Shown here piece by piece: positions 36,281-44,694 of a stretch of DNA of 64,000 nt. A program made the position numbers and the translations under genes. Source of the DNA: Prevotella sp. (GTDB lineage Bacteria; Bacteroidota; Bacteroidia; Bacteroidales; Bacteroidaceae); contig JAKVJW010000002.1 of NCBI GenBank assembly GCA_022486815.1, forward strand, positions 1 through 64,000, read 5' to 3'. Numbering within the stretch: position 1 is the first letter of the stretch; every line of letters starts with the position of its first letter. Under the pieces are notes generated by a model, which did no database searches, was not told where the DNA came from, and saw only the letters and a program-made list of their open reading frames with translations.

Positions 36281-36347
36281 TGTTTTCTTGTTTCTTCCGA
36301 GGAGAGGGACCAGGATTCATCCGATTTAATAATGGTTTCGAGATTTC

Positions 36348-38330
36348 ATGAATAGAATTCTCTTTACTCTATTTGTCCTGATGATGTGTGTCTGCGTATT
36401 ACCGATGCAGGCCCAGAAGGATTCTTTATGTTCCCATCTGCTCCAAGGAGTAGAGGTAACCGCAGCTGTTCCTTCTGCGCTGAAATCCGGTTCACCGGTG
36501 CAGGTGATGAGCCGTCATCAAATGGACAGAATGGGAGTTACTGATGTTTCCGATGCATTAAAGCATTTTGCCGGTGTACAGGTTCAGGATTATGGCGGAG
36601 TAGGAGGGCTTAAGACAGTAAATATCCGAGGGCTAGGTGCACAACATACCGGTGTCAACTATGATGGAGTAGAAGTAGGAGATTGTCAGTCGGGACAGGT
36701 AGATTTATCCCGATTCACGTTGGATAATGTCTCCTGGTTATACCTGACGATTGGCCAGCAGGATGACATTTTCGAGAGCGCCCGCCAATACGCCTCTGCC
36801 GGCACAATCAATATTATTACTGACAATGACAAACCGTTTGATCCGAATCGTCCGTTCTCCGGTGCAGGAATGCTGAGAACAGGTTCGTATGGTCTGATAC
36901 AGCCATCAGTGCTGACCTCCGACTGGCTGGCCAGCAAACTCCACCTTTCGTCCTATTTCAGTTATCAGTATACAGATGGCAATTATCGTTATCATATCAT
37001 GAATGGGACTTATCCCATCGATGAAAAGCGAAATAACAGTAGGGTAAATGCCTGGCGTGGAGATATGAATCTGGCGTGGCTGATTACTCCGAAGGAAAGT
37101 CTACATGTCAAAGTCTATGGATTCGACTCCAAACGGGGACTTCCGGGAGGGGTCATCTATGATAACACGTACAGTGCCGAAGAGTTGACGGATAAGAATG
37201 TTTTCATACAGGCACTTTATGAAAACCATTTTTCTGACCGTTTTAAAATGAAGTCGGCTGCTAAGTGGAATTATTCCTGGATGCGTGATTTCAATGTTCC
37301 CGCCTCAGGCCCGAACGAAGACAGGTTCCGGCAGAATGAAGTCTATCTGACTTCTACCGGACTCTATCAGTTTACTAAAAATATAAGTGCTTCACTGGCA
37401 GAAGATTACCAGTACAATTATCTGTCTACAACCCTTCGCAGTTGTCCTTATCCTACACGCAACAGTTTTCTGACTGCAGCGGCGGTTAAATATGCGGCGG
37501 ATCGAATGACAGCAACCACCTCACTTCTCTATACCCACATTCACGAACATGTAAGGACCGGAAATGCGGCTTCTGATCTGCATCGCTTAAGTCCTGCTTT
37601 CAGTTTGTCATGGCAACCCTTTTCGGAAGAGTTACGTTTCCGCCTTTCCTATAAGGATATTTTCAGAGCTCCCACACTGAATGACCTCTATTATCTGCTT
37701 ATCGGAAATACTAATCTGAAACCGGAGAAAACACGGCAGTGGAACTTTGGAGTTACCTGGGCACGGCATATTTCCACATGGATAGACCATATCGCCTTTA
37801 CCGTTGATACTTATTACGGTCTGGTGACAGACAAGATCGTAGCCGTTCCTACCATGTTTATCTGGAAGATGACAAATTTAGGAAAAGTCCTTTCACTAGG
37901 AACAGATGTGACCATGAATACTCATCTGAAATGGACCAAAGGTTGGACTTCCGATATTCTGCTGACGTACAATTATTTACATGCCGTGGACAAGACTACA
38001 AAGGGAGGCGCTACCTACGACAACCAAATGGCCTATACACCAAAGAATGCAGGCAGCGCCAGCGTGATGCTCCATTCTCCCTGGGTGGACCTTACTTATA
38101 ACCTGTTACTGACAGGTACGAGATATACGATGAATTATAACGGACCGGAAAACCACATGCCAAGTATCATTGACCATAGTGTCACCCTTTCCCGCAATTT
38201 TCCTATGGGGAAGTACAGACTGCGGCTTCAACTGGATGCCTTGAATCTCGGAGGAAAGAACTATGAGGTCATCCGCTTTTATCCTATGCCGGGAAGGAAC
38301 TTCCGCTTGTCCGGTACCTTTGAATTTTGA
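36348..38330 (+). CDS. btuB: TonB-dependent cobalamin receptor
   Basis: The 660-residue outer-membrane protein has a signal peptide (about 1-22), a plug domain (VEVTAAVPSALKSGSPVQVM, then VNIRGLGAQHTGVNYDGVEV) and a 22-strand-type barrel ending in the aromatic strand NFRLSGTFEF. It stands right behind a cobalamin riboswitch and before btuG/btuF/btuC-type genes, which points to B12 uptake. The receptor would open its plug through TonB to bring cobalamins into the periplasm. The ATG lies 67 bases after the aptamer. Confidence 0.92.
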   Translation: MNRILFTLFVLMMCVCVLPMQAQKDSLCSHLLQGVEVTAAVPSALKSGSPVQVMSRHQMDRMGVTDVSDALKHFAGVQVQDYGGVGGLKTVNIRGLGAQHTGVNYDGVEVGDCQSGQVDLSRFTLDNVSWLYLTIGQQDDIFESARQYASAGTINIITDNDKPFDPNRPFSGAGMLRTGSYGLIQPSVLTSDWLASKLHLSSYFSYQYTDGNYRYHIMNGTYPIDEKRNNSRVNAWRGDMNLAWLITPKESLHVKVYGFDSKRGLPGGVIYDNTYSAEELTDKNVFIQALYENHFSDRFKMKSAAKWNYSWMRDFNVPASGPNEDRFRQNEVYLTSTGLYQFTKNISASLAEDYQYNYLSTTLRSCPYPTRNSFLTAAAVKYAADRMTATTSLLYTHIHEHVRTGNAASDLHRLSPAFSLSWQPFSEELRFRLSYKDIFRAPTLNDLYYLLIGNTNLKPEKTRQWNFGVTWARHISTWIDHIAFTVDTYYGLVTDKIVAVPTMFIWKMTNLGKVLSLGTDVTMNTHLKWTKGWTSDILLTYNYLHAVDKTTKGGATYDNQMAYTPKNAGSASVMLHSPWVDLTYNLLLTGTRYTMNYNGPENHMPSIIDHSVTLSRNFPMGKYRLRLQLDALNLGGKNYEVIRFYPMPGRNFRLSGTFEF

Positions 38331-38399
38331 AAAGACATGATATTAAACCGATAATCAGTTGGTTAAATGATAATATTCAATTTTAAGTATAACAAAAGA

Positions 38400-39473
38400 A
38401 TGAAAAAGTATGTATGGAAATTGTCACTGTTTTTAGTGGCAGTATTAAGCCTTGGGGCTTGTAGTAATGATGATGATGTTACAAAACAGATTACAGATTC
38501 TAATGCCACCTCTACCACTAATTACGCGTATATCGTCAACAATGGCAACTGGAATGCCAATAATGGTGCTATAATGAGTCTTAATATGGCCAATAAATCA
38601 TGGATAACGGCAGATATCTATAAAGTCAGTAATGGAAAAGGTATCGGTGATGCACAGGATGCAGTCATAGCAGGCAATAAACTATTCGTTACATCGACAA
38701 CCGCAGACAAGATTGAGATTCTGGATCTGAATGGAAAGATCATTAAGACCGTACCTATGAAAAACCGTTCACCGCGTTATATCATCGCTGATGGCAATGC
38801 GATCTATTTCACAGCTTATTCCGGCTATGTTTACAAGATGAACACAGAGAATTATGATGTCAAAGACAGTGTTCAGGTCGGTGACCATCCTGAGGCTCTG
38901 GCTGTAGCCAACGGTAAGATCTATGTCGCCAATTCCGGTTACGGAACAGGCAATACCATAAGTGTCATTGACGAAGGAGCCTTTAAGAAGGCCAAGGATA
39001 TTACAGTCGAGACCGATCCTTATAATCAGATGATTGCTGTAGGCAGTAAAGTGTTTTTTATAAGCGATATGGATTTTACAGACAATAAACTCCAGGTCAT
39101 TGATGCAACTACGGATAAGGTAACTACGGTCGCTTCAGCCTCTTCGATCGCCTATGATCCACTGTCTTCTTCTATGGTCTGTATCTTCAATGCCTATTCT
39201 TCAACCAAACCTAAACCTGCTTATTTCCGCTATGACATCTCAACAGGTAAGATTTCTCAGTTTACAGGAGCAGATATTGCCAAAGTGACCGATCCCGGTC
39301 AGATAAGTGTTGATCCTTCTACAGGTCAGATCTATGTGGTCGATAACGAAAATTATAGTGCTCCTTGTTCTATCTATGTCTTTGACAAAAATGGTAACAA
39401 ATTGCGCACTTTGACTAATGTGGGATATGGTACAGAACAGGTCTTGTTCAATCCGAATGGTAAGGTAGACTAA
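38400..39473 (+). CDS. btuG: BtuG-like surface cobalamin-binding beta-propeller lipoprotein
   Basis: The 357-residue protein has a lipoprotein signal ending LSLGAC and then repeats of the YncE/NHL type (for example NKLFVTSTTADKIEILDLNG and NGKIYVANSGYGTGNTISVI), expected to form a seven-bladed propeller. In Bacteroides, BtuG sits on the surface, caps BtuB and binds B12 very tightly. Position directly after btuB supports this name. The frame extends back to 38367, but ATG 38400 begins the signal. Confidence 0.82.
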   Translation: MKKYVWKLSLFLVAVLSLGACSNDDDVTKQITDSNATSTTNYAYIVNNGNWNANNGAIMSLNMANKSWITADIYKVSNGKGIGDAQDAVIAGNKLFVTSTTADKIEILDLNGKIIKTVPMKNRSPRYIIADGNAIYFTAYSGYVYKMNTENYDVKDSVQVGDHPEALAVANGKIYVANSGYGTGNTISVIDEGAFKKAKDITVETDPYNQMIAVGSKVFFISDMDFTDNKLQVIDATTDKVTTVASASSIAYDPLSSSMVCIFNAYSSTKPKPAYFRYDISTGKISQFTGADIAKVTDPGQISVDPSTGQIYVVDNENYSAPCSIYVFDKNGNKLRTLTNVGYGTEQVLFNPNGKVD

Positions 39474-39483
39474 TCCAGACCAG

Positions 39484-40611
39484 ATGAAAAAACTGCTTTA
39501 TATCGGTCTTTTTACTATATGTAGTATCCTCGCTGCCTGTGGAGGTTCCCGAACGGGAGCTTCTATGGCAGGAGGAGATACGATAGTTTTTAAGTATGCC
39601 CGCGACATATCCATCGTCAAATACAAGGATTATACCGTAGCTAAAATCCGGAATCCATGGAAAGAGGGAATGTTATTGCATACTTATATCCTTGTACCAA
39701 AGACAGAAAAGCAAATTCCTTATCATCTCCCGGAAGGAGATCTCATCCGTACTCCAATTGACCGCAGTGTCATTTCTACTACGGCTCATTGCCAACTCCT
39801 GGAATATCTCCATGCCGCAGATGCTATCTCTGGTGTATTTGATCTGAAATATATTCTGATTCCGGATATTCATTCACGGGTAAAAAGAGGAAAGATTACG
39901 GATTGTGGCAACGGTATGTCCCCTGAAATCGAAAAGATTATCTGCCTGAAGCCTCAGGCATTATTTCTTTCACCATTTGATAATAGTGGAGGGTACGGCA
40001 AGATCCAGACTTTGGGAGTTCCTATAGTAGAATGTGCTGACTATATGGAGACATCCCCTCTTGGCAGGGCAGAATGGATGAAATTTTATGGTCTGCTTTT
40101 CGGTTGTGAAAAAAGAGCAGATTCTCTGTTTCTTGTTGTGAGCCATACTTATAATACGCTCAAGCGAAAAGCTGCCGGACTGCCACTCGGACGCTCTATA
40201 TTAACGGAACGTAAGACGGGTAGTGTATGGTATTGTCCTGGCGGAGCAAGTACAGTGGGTCAGATGATTTCAGATGCCCATGGGCGCTATGCCTTTGCCA
40301 AAGACAAACACAGTGGCAGTTTGTCACTGTCTTTCGAGCAGGTTCTGGACAAAGCAGGAACTTCTGATGTCTGGGCATTTAAATATGATGCACCTCATCC
40401 GATGACGAAGGCCCAACTTCTACAGGAATATTCGGGTTACACTGCATTGAAAGCCTTTCGGACCGGAGACATCTATGAATGTAACAGTTCGAAGGTCCCG
40501 TATTTTGAACAGACTCCTTTCCGGCCGGATTTTCTTTTGAGAGATCTGATCCAAATGCTTCATCCAGGAGTGAATTTAGGAGGATTTCGTTTTTATCGAA
40601 AACTGGAATAG
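39484..40611 (+). CDS. btuF: Cobalamin-type ABC transporter substrate-binding lipoprotein
   Basis: The 375-residue protein has a lipoprotein signal (LAACGGS, about 18-24) and a helical-backbone periplasmic binding fold. STTAHCQLLEYLHAADAISG corresponds to the usual start of the first lobe, and EIEKIICLKPQALFLSPFDN and SDVWAFKYDA to later strands. By context it delivers B12 to the BtuC permease that follows. A siderophore-binding role is possible from fold alone. Confidence 0.85.
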   Translation: MKKLLYIGLFTICSILAACGGSRTGASMAGGDTIVFKYARDISIVKYKDYTVAKIRNPWKEGMLLHTYILVPKTEKQIPYHLPEGDLIRTPIDRSVISTTAHCQLLEYLHAADAISGVFDLKYILIPDIHSRVKRGKITDCGNGMSPEIEKIICLKPQALFLSPFDNSGGYGKIQTLGVPIVECADYMETSPLGRAEWMKFYGLLFGCEKRADSLFLVVSHTYNTLKRKAAGLPLGRSILTERKTGSVWYCPGGASTVGQMISDAHGRYAFAKDKHSGSLSLSFEQVLDKAGTSDVWAFKYDAPHPMTKAQLLQEYSGYTALKAFRTGDIYECNSSKVPYFEQTPFRPDFLLRDLIQMLHPGVNLGGFRFYRKLE

Positions 40612-40671
40612 TATTTCCCGATCTTTAGTCATCAGATGATCAAATAATTTTTCCATTTCAAAAAGAATAGG

Positions 40672-40679
40672 TATTTTTG
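40672..40679 (+). promoter_or_regulatory. -7 box directly before btuC
   Basis: TATTTTTG ends 7 bases before the GTG start at 40687. It may give a second, nearly leaderless transcript for btuC and the adenosyltransferase that escapes the riboswitch. Confidence 0.45.
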
Positions 40680-40686
40680 TAGAATT

Positions 40687-41697
40687 GTGAGCAGAGGAAT
40701 AAAATATTGTGTTTTAGCAGGTATCTTTATCGTGATCCTGTTTGTCCTGAATCTTGCCATTGGAAGTGTAAAGATTCCGATAGGGGATGTCATCAATATT
40801 CTGTCGGGAAAGCATTGTGGTAATGATGCATGGCGTTTTATAATCATTAATTCACGCTTGCCGCAAGCCATTACCGCTACATTGGCCGGTTCTGCGCTTG
40901 CCGTAAGTGGTCTTCTATTGCAATCGGCTTTTCGTAATCTGCTGGCCGGTCCGGACATATTTGGCATTAACAGTGGCGCAGGGTTGGCGGTAGCGGTTAT
41001 CATGCTTCTTCTGGGAGGTACGGTCACGGCAGGTTCTTATAGTATATCCGGATTTCTGGCTATTCTGTCCGGAGCATTTATCGGTGCAATGGTCGTAACC
41101 GGTATTATTTTCTTTTTTTCTACTATCGTACATAGTACTGTGATGCTTCTGATTATAGGCATCATGATCGGTTATCTTTCCAGTTCGGTTATATCTTTGC
41201 TCAATTTTTTTGCTTCAGACAAAGGTGTCAAGTCTTATCTGGTATGGGGAATGGGCAACTTTGGAAATGTATCGTTGCATGATCTGCCGATTTTTGTGGC
41301 GGTTACCATTATAGGACTTTTCCTTTCCATTTTGCTGATCAAGCCTCTGAATGCAATCCTTTTAGGTGAACAGTATGCGGAGAATCTAGGTATTTCCACA
41401 CACAAAGTCCGTAATTGGCTTTTGATCGTTACGGGAATCCTCACTGCTGCCACTACCGCATTCTGTGGTCCGATCGCTTTTATCGGTCTGGCTACACCAC
41501 ATATCGCTCGTTTGATACTTACAACGACAAATCACCGTCAATTGCTCCCGGCTACGCTCCTGACAGGTTCCATCATAGCTTTATTCTGCAATATAATCTG
41601 CTGTTTACCCGGTGATAATGGGATTATTCCACTCAACGCCGTTACTCCTTTAATTGGGGCTCCGGTTATTATCTACGTGATTGCAAAGAAAAGATGA
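40687..41697 (+). CDS. btuC: FecCD/BtuC-type ABC transporter permease
   Basis: The 336-residue inner-membrane protein has about ten helices and family patches RLPQAITATLAGSALAVSGL, NPLAGPD-like NLLAGPDIFGINSGAGLAV and FCGPIAFIGLATPHIARL, the last being the coupling region that touches the ATPase. It should carry B12 with BtuF and a BtuD ATPase, but no ATPase gene follows. The start is GTG 40687. The gap to btuF is 75 bases. Confidence 0.9.
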   Translation: MSRGIKYCVLAGIFIVILFVLNLAIGSVKIPIGDVINILSGKHCGNDAWRFIIINSRLPQAITATLAGSALAVSGLLLQSAFRNLLAGPDIFGINSGAGLAVAVIMLLLGGTVTAGSYSISGFLAILSGAFIGAMVVTGIIFFFSTIVHSTVMLLIIGIMIGYLSSSVISLLNFFASDKGVKSYLVWGMGNFGNVSLHDLPIFVAVTIIGLFLSILLIKPLNAILLGEQYAENLGISTHKVRNWLLIVTGILTAATTAFCGPIAFIGLATPHIARLILTTTNHRQLLPATLLTGSIIALFCNIICCLPGDNGIIPLNAVTPLIGAPVIIYVIAKKR

Positions 41698-41715
41698 ATA
41701 TCAGAAAATAAGATT

Positions 41716-42216
41716 ATGGTTAAGATTTATACGAAGAAAGGTGACAGCGGACAAACTTCCCTCAGACAGGGTCTGCGAGTTCCCAAAGATGACATCCGCA
41801 TTGAGACCAATGGGGAAATTGATGAACTCAATTCAATTATAGGGGTAGTCACTACCTTATTAAGTGAAGATCGTGAGCAGAAGGAAGAGTTACAGGATAT
41901 TCAGACTCATCTGATGCGAATTATGAGTGCCATTGCTATATCTGTAGGAAATCCTGGTAATGATCTTTCTTTGATGAAGGCTACGGAACAACTGGAGCAT
42001 CGGATCGACGAACTTTCAGATGATAAGAAATTCCATTTTGTGCTTCCCGGTGGTACACTTTTATCGGCTTGTCTGCATCTGGCGCGAAGTCACACTCGTA
42101 CCTGCGAGCGTCGCTTATGGACACTCAACCGTTCTTATCCGATAGATATAAGTATCCTAAAATATATGAATCGTTTGAGTGACTATTTCTTCGCATTGGC
42201 TTTGTGCATGAAATGA
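41716..42216 (+). CDS. ATP:cob(I)alamin adenosyltransferase, PduO type
   Basis: The 166-residue enzyme makes adenosylcobalamin from ATP and cob(I)alamin. The ATP site KIYTKKGDSGQTSL (about 3-16), the salt-bridge region ETNGEIDELNSIIGV, and ARSHTRTCERRLW in the third helix are those of PduO-type trimers. It lies 18 bases after btuC, so freshly imported B12 can be converted at once to the coenzyme form used by methylmalonyl-CoA mutase. Confidence 0.93.
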   Translation: MVKIYTKKGDSGQTSLRQGLRVPKDDIRIETNGEIDELNSIIGVVTTLLSEDREQKEELQDIQTHLMRIMSAIAISVGNPGNDLSLMKATEQLEHRIDELSDDKKFHFVLPGGTLLSACLHLARSHTRTCERRLWTLNRSYPIDISILKYMNRLSDYFFALALCMK

Positions 42217-42467
42217 TCTTCTGAATTTTTTTTTAAGTTCAAGTGTCAGAGTAAATCAAAGAAGGATATAAACTTTACGTTAATATAAATTGCTGTTAAA
42301 AAAACACAAATAAGAAAATTTATATAAAATATCGCACAGATTATGGCAAACCTGTATTACTGTTATAGTTACTTGAATAGGTAGAAAGAACGATTTGGCT
42401 ATATAAGTATCGTGAAAAGAGGAAAGTCTAGGACGCTTGACCGTTGTTAATCCATTTAAAGTTTGAT

Positions 42468-42821
42468 ATGATGAAGAAATATTTATATTTATTATTCTTT
42501 GGCATCATCTTTACGTTTATATCCTGTAGCTCTTCAGATGATCATACAGAAACGATATCAGTAGCTTCTTCCAGAGCCACCTATTATGATCCAGAACTTG
42601 GAAGGCAAGAGCCCTGTTTCTTAATCAAGAAAAAGCCAAATGACAGTTGGGATGGATCGATAATCATAGATAACTTCAACTATAATCCTGGATTTGAATA
42701 TACATTGAAGGTTCAACCGACTGGCTTTCGTACTGAATATCAGGGATATGTGTGTTTGAAAGTGCTATCCAAAGTACAAAAAAAATCAGACAACCTTCCA
42801 TCTAATCTGTGGGATAAGTAA
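42468..42821 (+). CDS. Small lipoprotein, DUF4377-like
   Basis: The 117-residue product has a lipoprotein signal ending FTFISCSSSDD (Cys about 20), then a short beta domain with EPCFLIKKKP, WDGSIIIDNFNYNPGFEYTL and YVCLKVLSKVQKK. The phrase around NYNPGFEYTLKV is typical of DUF4377 envelope proteins. Function is unknown. Starts at 42468 or 42471 are both possible. The 250 bases upstream show no clear promoter box. Confidence 0.65.
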   Translation: MMKKYLYLLFFGIIFTFISCSSSDDHTETISVASSRATYYDPELGRQEPCFLIKKKPNDSWDGSIIIDNFNYNPGFEYTLKVQPTGFRTEYQGYVCLKVLSKVQKKSDNLPSNLWDK

Positions 42822-42833
42822 TCCTGTCTGAGA

Positions 42834-43820
42834 TTAGTTCTGATGCTCGTATATTCGTTTTTTGAGTTCAACAAGTTGGGGTCTTGCCTGTTCTCCTGCT
42901 TCTTCTCCCCGTTGTATCATTTTTCTAATCTTCCGGGATGAAAAACTTGTAGCGTCAAATTCCTTGAGGTCTGGGTTGATATATACATCACAGTCTTTAA
43001 CGTTCTGATTATATTTCATCAGGTCTGGGCGTCGCTTTATCCATTCCACGAGAAGACGAAGACCTTTCAGCTTATAGTTCATCGTTTTGTTTTTCACCTC
43101 ATGTTTGTTTTGTGTCAGATCTATAGCGATAACCACGTCGGCACCCATGGCTCTGACCACATCAACAGGGAGGTTGTTGAGTGCACCACCATCAATGAGT
43201 TTATAACTTCCTATCTGGACAGGTTTGTAAACACCGGGAATAGCCATACTGGCACGCATGGCTTGTGACAACCAGCCACTTTTAAGGTCTATCTCCTTCA
43301 TAGTAGGCAAGTCTACAGCAACACAGCAGAAAGGAATAGGGAGATCTCTGAAATCAATCGAATCAGGTCGTTGGGTAAGACGGTCGAAAAGGCCGGTTAC
43401 ACTATCACCTCTTATCACGCCAATATTCCTGTCTGTTTTTTTGTTTTTTTTCCGGCTTATAGGATAGCCAAAGAAATAGGTTACACCGTTTTTTTTCCTT
43501 AGAATATCCGTATTATATTCTACATTCCTGTCAGCTAAAAGTGTTTTCCAGTTCCGGGAACAGAAAAGTGTATCAAGGTCTGCTGAACGATAGCCACAGG
43601 CATAAAGTCCACCGACGATGGAACCAATACTTGTTCCTGCAATGTAATCAATGGGAATACCCACATCCTCTATAATCTTCAGGGCACCTGCTTCTGCAGC
43701 GCCCTTAGCTCCGCCGCCACCAAGTACTAACCCTACTTTCAGCCTTTCCTTTCCTCCGACATAAACAGGAGAAAGGAGTGCAACGAACAATAGAAAGAGA
43801 ATGAATTTTCTAGTCTTCAT
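42834..43820 (-). CDS. Patatin-like phospholipase (RssA type)
   Basis: The 328-residue protein has a cleavable or anchoring N-terminal helix (about 5-22), then a patatin domain: oxyanion GGGGAKGAAEAGALK (about 34-48), nucleophile GTSIGSIVGGLYA, and the catalytic aspartate in LIDGGALNNLP. All catalytic parts are intact. Family enzymes cleave acyl chains from lipids in the envelope. It is convergent with the DUF4377-like gene and has its own -7 box at 43844-43851. Confidence 0.9.
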   Translation of the reverse strand: MKTRKFILFLLFVALLSPVYVGGKERLKVGLVLGGGGAKGAAEAGALKIIEDVGIPIDYIAGTSIGSIVGGLYACGYRSADLDTLFCSRNWKTLLADRNVEYNTDILRKKNGVTYFFGYPISRKKNKKTDRNIGVIRGDSVTGLFDRLTQRPDSIDFRDLPIPFCCVAVDLPTMKEIDLKSGWLSQAMRASMAIPGVYKPVQIGSYKLIDGGALNNLPVDVVRAMGADVVIAIDLTQNKHEVKNKTMNYKLKGLRLLVEWIKRRPDLMKYNQNVKDCDVYINPDLKEFDATSFSSRKIRKMIQRGEEAGEQARPQLVELKKRIYEHQN

Positions 43821-43843
43821 TTTATCTTTTTTACATTATCCTA

Positions 43844-43851
43844 CAAAGATA
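43844..43851 (-). promoter_or_regulatory. -7 box for the patatin-like gene
   Basis: CAAAGATA on the top strand reads TATCTTTG leftward, 23 bases before the ATG. Confidence 0.65.
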
Positions 43852-43941
43852 CGATTTTTTCTTCTTTTCTCTCTTTTTAGATTTTACTTTCATATTTGTT
43901 AAAGATAGTGAATGAAATTTTCCGGTTTCATTCTATTTAAC

Positions 43942-43949
43942 TATCTTTG
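43942..43949 (+). promoter_or_regulatory. -7 box for the short sigma factor
   Basis: TATCTTTG followed by TGAAAAGG, 27 bases before the ATG at 43977. Confidence 0.65.
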
Positions 43950-43976
43950 TGAAAAGGTAGTAAAAATCTTTTTATT

Positions 43977-44543
43977 ATGAACGATCAGAAAACTATACAG
44001 AAACTTATCAGCGATAATCAAGGATATGTCTATTCCTTAGCTTCGCATTATATAAACCGGGGCCTGGATTTTGAGGATCTTGTGAGTGAAGGAAATTTGG
44101 GAATGATAAAAGCTGCCCAGACTTTCGATCCTGATAAGTCAAAACACTTTGTAAATTATGCGTCTGGTTTTATTAAAAGTTCCATAGAGAAGGCATTGAA
44201 AAGTTATGGGCCAGAAGCTTCCAAAAGTCTTGATGATCAAGGACCAAGAGGCAACCAGTATAGCTCGATGAGCCTCCTGCAGGTCCTTGAAGATAAAAAC
44301 ACACCCCCTACGGACGATAAATTATGGGCTGATTCAAATTCAGAAGATGTCGAGAAGCTCCTTTCTTTATTAGACGAAAGGGAAAGTATCGTGATCCGTG
44401 GAATTTATGGTATAGGTGAAGATAAACTTACGATGGCCCAGATTGGTGAAGAAAACGGCTGGAAGCGTGAACGTGTGCGTCAGATCCGTGATAAGGCCCT
44501 GAAAAAATTGGGCAAAGCATCCATACTGCTCCCTATACTCTAA
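43977..44543 (+). CDS. Short sigma-70 family factor
   Basis: The 188-residue protein keeps region 2 (YVYSLASHYINRGLDFEDLV, GNLGMIKAAQTFDP, FVNYASGFIKSSIEKAL) and region 4 (LLDERESIVIRGIYGIG, then the helix-turn-helix NGWKRERVRQIRDKALKKLG), joined by a linker in place of region 3. The region 2 core is close to primary factors but lacks the WWIRQSI signature, so it is an alternative factor of the region 2/4 class. No anti-sigma gene is obvious beside it. The next gene is a pseudokinase, which might be a partner. Confidence 0.85.
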   Translation: MNDQKTIQKLISDNQGYVYSLASHYINRGLDFEDLVSEGNLGMIKAAQTFDPDKSKHFVNYASGFIKSSIEKALKSYGPEASKSLDDQGPRGNQYSSMSLLQVLEDKNTPPTDDKLWADSNSEDVEKLLSLLDERESIVIRGIYGIGEDKLTMAQIGEENGWKRERVRQIRDKALKKLGKASILLPIL

Positions 44544-44643
44544 GTTTGTTTCCATAATTGCTTGAGGATTGACCAAATAAAAAAATTTTGTAGAATAAAT
44601 CGAATATTCTATCTTGTTTTTTCTCCATTAAAAAGATTTATGT

Positions 44644-44651
44644 TACCTTTG
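44644..44651 (+). promoter_or_regulatory. -7 box for the pseudokinase gene
   Basis: TACCTTTG lies 43 bases before the ATG at 44695. Confidence 0.55.
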
Positions 44652-44694
44652 TGACTGATTTTAAATAAGAACATTTTCAAAGATTTAATGACTT

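Noticed and set aside
36157..36351. Rightward 64-residue frame ahead of btuB
   Set aside because: It lies on the cobalamin riboswitch and overlaps the btuB start; the RNA structure explains the sequence.
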